Positions 58,954 to 64,000 of a DNA stretch of 64,000 bases are shown piece after piece. The stretch is from the NCBI GenBank assembly GCA_004431415.1, contig QPMI01000655.1, forward strand, positions 205,157-269,156. Direction: 5' to 3'. The translations under genes were made by a program, and so were the position numbers. Source of the DNA: Cyanophora paradoxa (Eukaryota > Glaucocystophyceae > Cyanophorales > Cyanophoraceae). Numbering within the stretch: position 1 is the stretch's first letter; the number at the start of each line of letters is the position of its first letter. The notes below the pieces were generated by a model that was not told where the DNA came from, searched no databases, and worked only from the letters and a program-made list of their open reading frames with translations.

Positions 58954-61900
58954 ATGGGCGGAGGCAAGAGCAAAGCCAAGCCGCGGCCTCCTGCGGAACC
59001 TCCTCCTCCTCCTCCTCCTCCTCCCGCTGTACCGCCGCCGCCTGCCGCTGCACCGTCGAGTGCGGCCGAATTGGCCGCCGAGCGGGAGCGGCGCAGAGCA
59101 CATGTCGAGGCCGCAAGGGACTCGGGGAGCAGCAGCTTCATTCAAAAGCGGCAAGGGCGCGCGCGCTCGCACACGTGAGGGTCTTGGTCGTCAGGTCTCT
59201 TTCCGCGCCGCGCCCGCTTAGCTATAGGCAACGGAGCGCCCTGTGGCGATGCGCAGGAGTTCTCATATATCTTCTTCTGCAGCACACAGACGGACACGTC
59301 GCTCGAACGCGTCGCCCTCCACGGCATTTTCCCGAAGCTCGCCGCGAAGCGCGTCCACCCCGCGCAAGGCAAGCTGGCGTCGCCTTTCCAGAGCGTCGGC
59401 GTGCAAGTGGCGGGCGTGGACCTCCTCTCTGGGCTCACAAAGCTCGAGGCCGAGGCCGCTCTGCGGTCGGGCACGGTGGGCGCTGTCCAGTCCCGCCCGT
59501 CCGTCGGCGAGCGCCTTTAACGCCGGCGCAGCTGGAGAGCGCATACCTGAGAGAGATCGACGAGTACAGGCCGTTCATCATCGCCGTGGTCGGCGCCAGC
59601 GCGGCGCAGCCGTCCCCTTCCCCTCCCCCTCCCGCTCGGCGCACCCCCTCCCCGTCCCCAGCGCCTCCGGATCCCCCGGGGGCCGCACCACCGCCGAATG
59701 CTCCGGATGGCCCCAGCTCGACCGCCGCTGCTGAGCTACTGACGGCGGCGCCTGGCGCGGTGCCCGTCGAGGGCGCAGCGGGCGCCGGGGACGACCCCGC
59801 GCCGCCCCAGCCCGAGGAAGCGCATCGGTTCCCAGAAGAGGAGGAGGAGGAGGAAGACGGGGCGCGGCTGGGCGAGCGGTGCGCGTGCGCAGAGCTCGGG
59901 CCTCCCCGCCGGCTCCCGCCTGGGCCCCGCCAAGCGTGCCCTGGAAACAGGGTCCTGGAGCGCGTGCTGGAGGCGGCCGTGCTGGGCGAGGCCGTCCCCG
60001 AGGCCCAGCGCCGCCGCGCCGTCCTCTGCCTCCCCCGCCCCACCCGCCCCGGCCCCGACGACGCCCCCGGCTCCCTGCGCGCCCGCCTGCGCCGCCTCCA
60101 GGGGCCCAGGCTCCTCGACGGGTACGACGACCCGCGCGACGCAGCCGCCTTCGCCCTCCAGGCCCGCCCCCCGACCCTCGCCCCTCGCTCGGCGGCGCTC
60201 TCCTCACAGGCTCGCGCAGAGCCTGCAGGAGCTGATTGCGGGAGCTCCGGGGCGGGGGGCCGGCGGCGGCGAGCAGGGGTACGACGCACTGGGGGAGTAC
60301 CTGCGGGCGGCCTGCGAGGGGACCGCGAGCGCCCCACCGCCCTGGCTCACCTGAACCTCGAGGTCCTCGCCCCCGGGGGCGACGATGGTGACGACGAAGC
60401 CGACGGGGAGGCCGCGCGGGTGCGCTCCCGCCCCGCGCCGCGGCAGCCGCGCCCCGCGGCCCTCACGAACCCTCGCTCGCGATCGCGCCAGGCGTCGCCG
60501 CGCGACGGCGCGCCGGGGCTGGGGCCCGAGCTGCCCCCCGCGATGGCCGGCGGGGCGCGCGTGCTGCTCCGCGCTGCCCCCGGCGCCGGCCGCACGGCCC
60601 TCCTCGCCCGCTGGTGCCCTGCCCCCGGCCTCGTCCTCTCGCCTCCCCCTCAGCTTTGCGCAGGGCGTCGTCGCTGCGGGGGCGCCCCGAGCGGTACGCG
60701 CTGGTCGCCCACTTCGAGGAGGGGCCCGAGCCGCCCCCGGGGGCCCCACCCCCTCCAGCCCTCCCTCCCCGCCCTCTCCCGCCCGCCCCCCGCCGCCGGT
60801 GGCGGCCTGCCTCCGGGCGTGGGCGCCGGGCTGCGGGCCTTCCTGGGGGGCCCCTGGGGCCCGACGAGGAGGAGGCGCTGGAGAGCGGGGCCGAGGAGCG
60901 GGGGGCCGGCCTGCCGCCGGGTTCCATCGCGCTGCGGGCCTCCTCGCGAGGGCGGCGGCGCGGGCGGCCGCCGAGGGCGCGCCCTCGTCCTCCTCGCCGA
61001 CTGCAGCCTCGAGCGGCTCGGGCCGTGGCTCCCGCCGCACGTGCCCGCGCCGCCGCCCTCGTCCTCTCCGCGGGGCTGACCGCCCAGGCGCCCCCGGGCT
61101 GGCGCGCCCTCGACCTGCCCCCGCTCTCCCCGACGAGCGCCGCGCCGCCGCCTCCGCCGCCGCCGCCGCCAGCGGCCGGCACGAGCTCCCCGCCGCACTG
61201 CTCGATGCGGTGGCGGCGTCGGAGGCGTGCGGGACGGCCTCTACCTCCGCCTCCTCCTCGCGCCGCCCTCGCCCCGGACGCCGCCGCCGGCCCCGCGGCG
61301 GCGCCCCCGAGGAGCTCGCGGCGGGGATGCTGGGCGCCTGCCCCGACGCCGCCGGCCTCGCGGCGCGCAGCCTGGGGGAGCTCGAGGGGCGGCACCCTGC
61401 GGCTGGGCTGCGGCGGGCCCTGCGCGCCCTCCTCTGCAGCCGCGCCGGCCTCACGGACGACGAGCTCGTCGAGCTCGCCGGCGCCCTCCCCTCTCCTGGG
61501 CCGCCGCCGCCGCCTCCGCCGCCACCCGCCGCCTCCTCCGCCGCGCCCCGGGGCCCCTCGCAGAGGCCGGGACGGCCACCCGGGGGGCGAGCGCTGGGTG
61601 CTGGCCGGCCCCGCCGCGCGCCGGGCGGTGGAGGAGCGCTTCGGGCTGGCCCCGGGCGGCGACGCCCGCGCGGGGGCCCACAGCCGCCTCGCCGACTTCT
61701 TCGCTCCGCGCCTGCTCGCCGCCGCCGGCAGCGGCCCCGCGGCGCCCGCCCCCGAGGCGCTCCCGTTCGAGCTGCGGCGAGCCATCGCGGAGCTCCCCTG
61801 GCAGCTCGCCGAGAGGCGCGCCCCCCGAAACCCGCCTGCTCGCCCGCCCCGGCCGGCCGGCGCCCGCCTGACTCCTTCTGGCTGCGCAGCGGGCGGTGCG

Positions 61901-63543
61901 GGAGCTGCGGCGCTGCCTCGCCGACGAGCGCGTCGCCGCCTTCTACCTCTCCCGTCCGCCCCGCCCCTTCCTTCGCCCGTCGCGCCCTCACGCCCCCTCC
62001 CGCAGTGCGCGGCGCGGCCGGCGAGGAGGAGTACCGCGAGCTCTGGGCGCGGGCGGGGGCGGCCCCCGGCGCCGGCCCGCACCCGCTGGGGCCCCTCGCC
62101 TCGCAGCTGGCGGGGCGGGGCGGGCCCCGCGCCCTCGCCCTCCTCCGCCGGGTCGCGGCGCACATGGCGCGGAGGGGGCCGGCGACGCGGCGCGGGCGGC
62201 GCTGGCGCTGGCGGTGGCGCACGTGCGGCGGGAGGGCGGCGCGGGGCCCGAGGCGTTGGCGGAGGCCCTCGGGGAGCTGGCCGCCTGCGCCGCGGCCGCG
62301 GGGACGGCGCCTACGCCGCCGCCTCCTCTCCGACGCCGCCGCCGCCCTCGAGCCGCCCCCGCCCGAGCCGCCCGAGGCGGCCGAGGCGCCCCCGCCGCCG
62401 AAGAGCGAGGCCCTCGCCCGCGCCCTCCGGCGGCTCGGGCGGCGGCGCAGCGGGGCGGGTCGCGCGGGGCGGCCCTGGCGGCCTTCCGGCGGGCGGCGCT
62501 GGCGCACCCCGCCGGCGACCCGCTGGCCCTCCTCGCGTCCGCCCGCTGCGCCCCCGCCCGCCGAGGCCGACGCCCTCCTCCAGGCGGGCCCTCTTCCCTC
62601 GCCCCCCTCGAGCCCCCGCCTGACAGCGGCCCCCGCGCAGGAGGCCGAGGGGCTCCTGGAGGGCGTCGTGGGCCCCGCCCACCCCCGCACCGCCGCCGCC
62701 GCCGAGCACGTGCGCCTGCTTGCTCCCCCCACTCCCGCACCCGTTCCTTCGACGAGGCCCGGGGCCGGACGGCAGCGGAGCGAGCTCGCGCGGGCGGCCG
62801 GCGACGCGGCGGGGGCGGCGCGCCACTGCGAGCGCGCGCTCGCGGCCTGGCGCTGCAGCCTGGGGGACGCGAACCCCTACGTCGCCGCCTCCCTCTCCCA
62901 GCTCGCCCGGGCGCGCCGGCCGCTACCCCTCCTCACTCCCTCCTTCCTTCCGCTGAGGCCGCGGGGCGCGCAGTGCGGGGCGGGCCTGGGGGAGCTGGCG
63001 AGGGCGCGGGGCCTGTACGAGGCGGCGCGGGCGTGCTGGCGGCGCTCTACGGCGAGGGCGACGCGCGCACGGCCGCCGCCGCGTGCTGCGTCGCCGACTG
63101 CCTGCGCCTCGCCCCCGGCCGCGGCCCGCCCGACCTCGCCGCCGCCCGCCGCCTCTACGAGGCCGCCCTGCCCCGCCTCCGCGCCGGCTCGGCTCCCCGC
63201 GCGGCCGCCTCGCTGCCGCGCGGGCGGCCGGCGGGCTCGCTGAGTGCTGCCGGCGGCTCGCGGGGGAGAACGCGGCGGGCCTGGAGGAGCGAGGCGCGGC
63301 CCTCCTGCGCGCCGCCGAGCACTACCGCGAGGCGGCCGAGGCGCAGGCGGCCCTCGCCGCCGCCCTCCGCGCCGCCGGCTCCCCCGACGCGGCGGCGGCC
63401 GCAGCGGAGGCGGCGGCGGAGCGGAGCGCGCAGCGTTGCTCGAGGAGATGGAGGCGGGCGCCGGCGACGGAGGCGGCGCCTTCTCTCGCACGGAATCGCT
63501 TATGCCGGCCGACGTCGAACTTCTCGGCAGCTTTCACTTCTGA
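58954..63543 (+). CDS. Nephrocystin-3-like protein: N-myristoylation site, DUF4062-like, P-loop NTPase, TPR (spliced)
   Basis: Starts MGGGKSKAKP, a strong N-myristoylation signal (Gly2, Ser6, Lys7), as in NPHP3, which is carried to cilia by this lipid. A poly-Pro stretch and a helix AAELAAERERRRAHVEAA follow. The exon near 59280-59510 reads TDTSLERVALHGIFPKLAAK and YLREIDEYRPFIIAVVGA comes at 59540-59590, the pattern of the DUF4062-like region of NPHP3. A P-loop-like LLRAAPGAGRTALLARW (about 60562-60612) has Arg where Lys is expected. From about 62000 to 63480 several TPR-like helices occur (for example RCEALAWRCSLGDANPYVAA-type words in the exon near 62820-62900, and AARRLYEAALPRL near 63140-63180). 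The end is PADVELLGSFHF with TGA at 63541-63543. Introns are many, so exon borders are approximate. Confidence 0.6.
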
Positions 63544-63689
63544 CGCTAAAGCAACGCGAGGGACAGATGTTACTAAGATTATGGATAGATATCCTGATGA
63601 GCTAATCTACGAAGGCCGGGTGGGGTCCTCCGCCGGAACCCGCCAGGGCAGCGGACGCAAGTCCGGCGGGCTCATCCTAGGCGGACAGT

Positions 63690-64000
63690 TCACTTGAAGA
63701 CCGCCTCGTTGCACTTCCACTTGGTCACTTCCGCGGGCGCGAGCATCTTGTTGGGGTTCGGGCCCTGCAGGCGATGGAGCGGCGGCCGAATCAGCGACTC
63801 CACCGCGGGCACGCGGCGCTTCAGCTAAGCTGCGCGCTGTTAGGGCACAACGCACCCCCCGATATGGGGACTTGCCCGTCCTGTCGTTCTGCGGGGCCAA
63901 GCCGCGTTAGAAGGCCATCGGGAGGTTGCGCGGCGGGAGTCGCTCACCCCGCCGAACCCGCGAGCCCAGCCGACGAGGGCGCCCATCAACGAGAACGCGC
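63690..64000 (-). CDS. 3' end of an unrecognised gene (cut by the window edge)
   Basis: The last exon (63690-63824, acceptor TAG) encodes RRVPAVESLIRPPLHRLQGP, then NPNKMLAPAEVTKWKCNEAV and FK before the stop. An upstream exon at about 63950-64000 encodes SLMGALVGWARGFGG and ends at a GTGAG donor; it is hydrophobic and could be membrane-spanning. No family recognised. It converges with the nephrocystin-3-like gene 147 bp away. Confidence 0.5.

Noticed and set aside
60204-62732. 842-codon minus-strand frame over the nephrocystin-3-like gene
   Set aside because: The composition is low-complexity Arg/Gly/Pro/Ala and mirrors the coding exons of the plus gene.

Overview
The window is GC-rich, intron-rich nuclear DNA of a flagellated unicellular eukaryote, with a 29.8 kb Polinton/Maverick-like integrated viral element of ordinary base composition inside an intron of one host gene. 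Host coding exons are about 70-80 percent G+C by eye. They are broken by very short introns (about 45-70 nt) with both GT-AG and GC-AG ends, and the genes are closely packed. Together with three cilia-type genes and algal-type class III cyclases, this suggests a marine microalga, most likely a haptophyte. The species is an inference.

Host, left part (1-22945): an ABCG-type transporter cut by the window edge (minus strand), head-to-head with a complete ABCG half-transporter (plus). Next comes a PAS-linked adenylate cyclase gene (plus) and a near-identical second copy in inverted orientation. The two copies form a 5.3 kb inverted duplication with a spacer of about 1.1 kb. Then come the first exons of a polycystin (PKD2)-like cation channel.

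Element (22957-52756): it has 290-292 bp terminal inverted repeats and a 6 bp target site duplication (TACCCC). The outermost 75 nt of each end can fold on itself. Its genes are a retroviral-type (rve) integrase, a protein-primed family B DNA polymerase, an AEP-type primase fused to an SF3 helicase, a packaging ATPase, a double jelly-roll major capsid protein candidate, two penton-like proteins, a zinc-finger nuclease, a patatin phospholipase with a discoidin-like tail, an enormous modular fibre (about 2,465 codons) with four lectin-like modules, two tandem 281-residue paralogues of unknown function, and a small pyruvoyl decarboxylase of the S-adenosylmethionine decarboxylase (SpeD) family. 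A 3 kb non-coding, repeat-rich segment (31.36-34.4 kb) separates the replication half from the virion half. Eight frame breaks in five genes all look like loss of one base in a short G or C run. This looks more like systematic homopolymer under-calling than genetic decay.

Host, right part (52816-64000): the polycystin gene resumes after the element. It is followed by a Ser/Pro-rich coiled-coil protein (minus), a CCDC148-like coiled-coil protein (minus), a nephrocystin-3-like protein (plus) that shares a 169 bp divergent promoter with the CCDC148-like gene, and the 3' end of an unrecognised gene (minus) cut by the window edge. The polycystin, CCDC148-like and nephrocystin-3-like genes form a cluster of cilium-associated genes.

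The most interesting content is the element: self-folding ends, two priming systems, a very large lectin fibre, a membrane-lytic enzyme and a polyamine-type decarboxylase.
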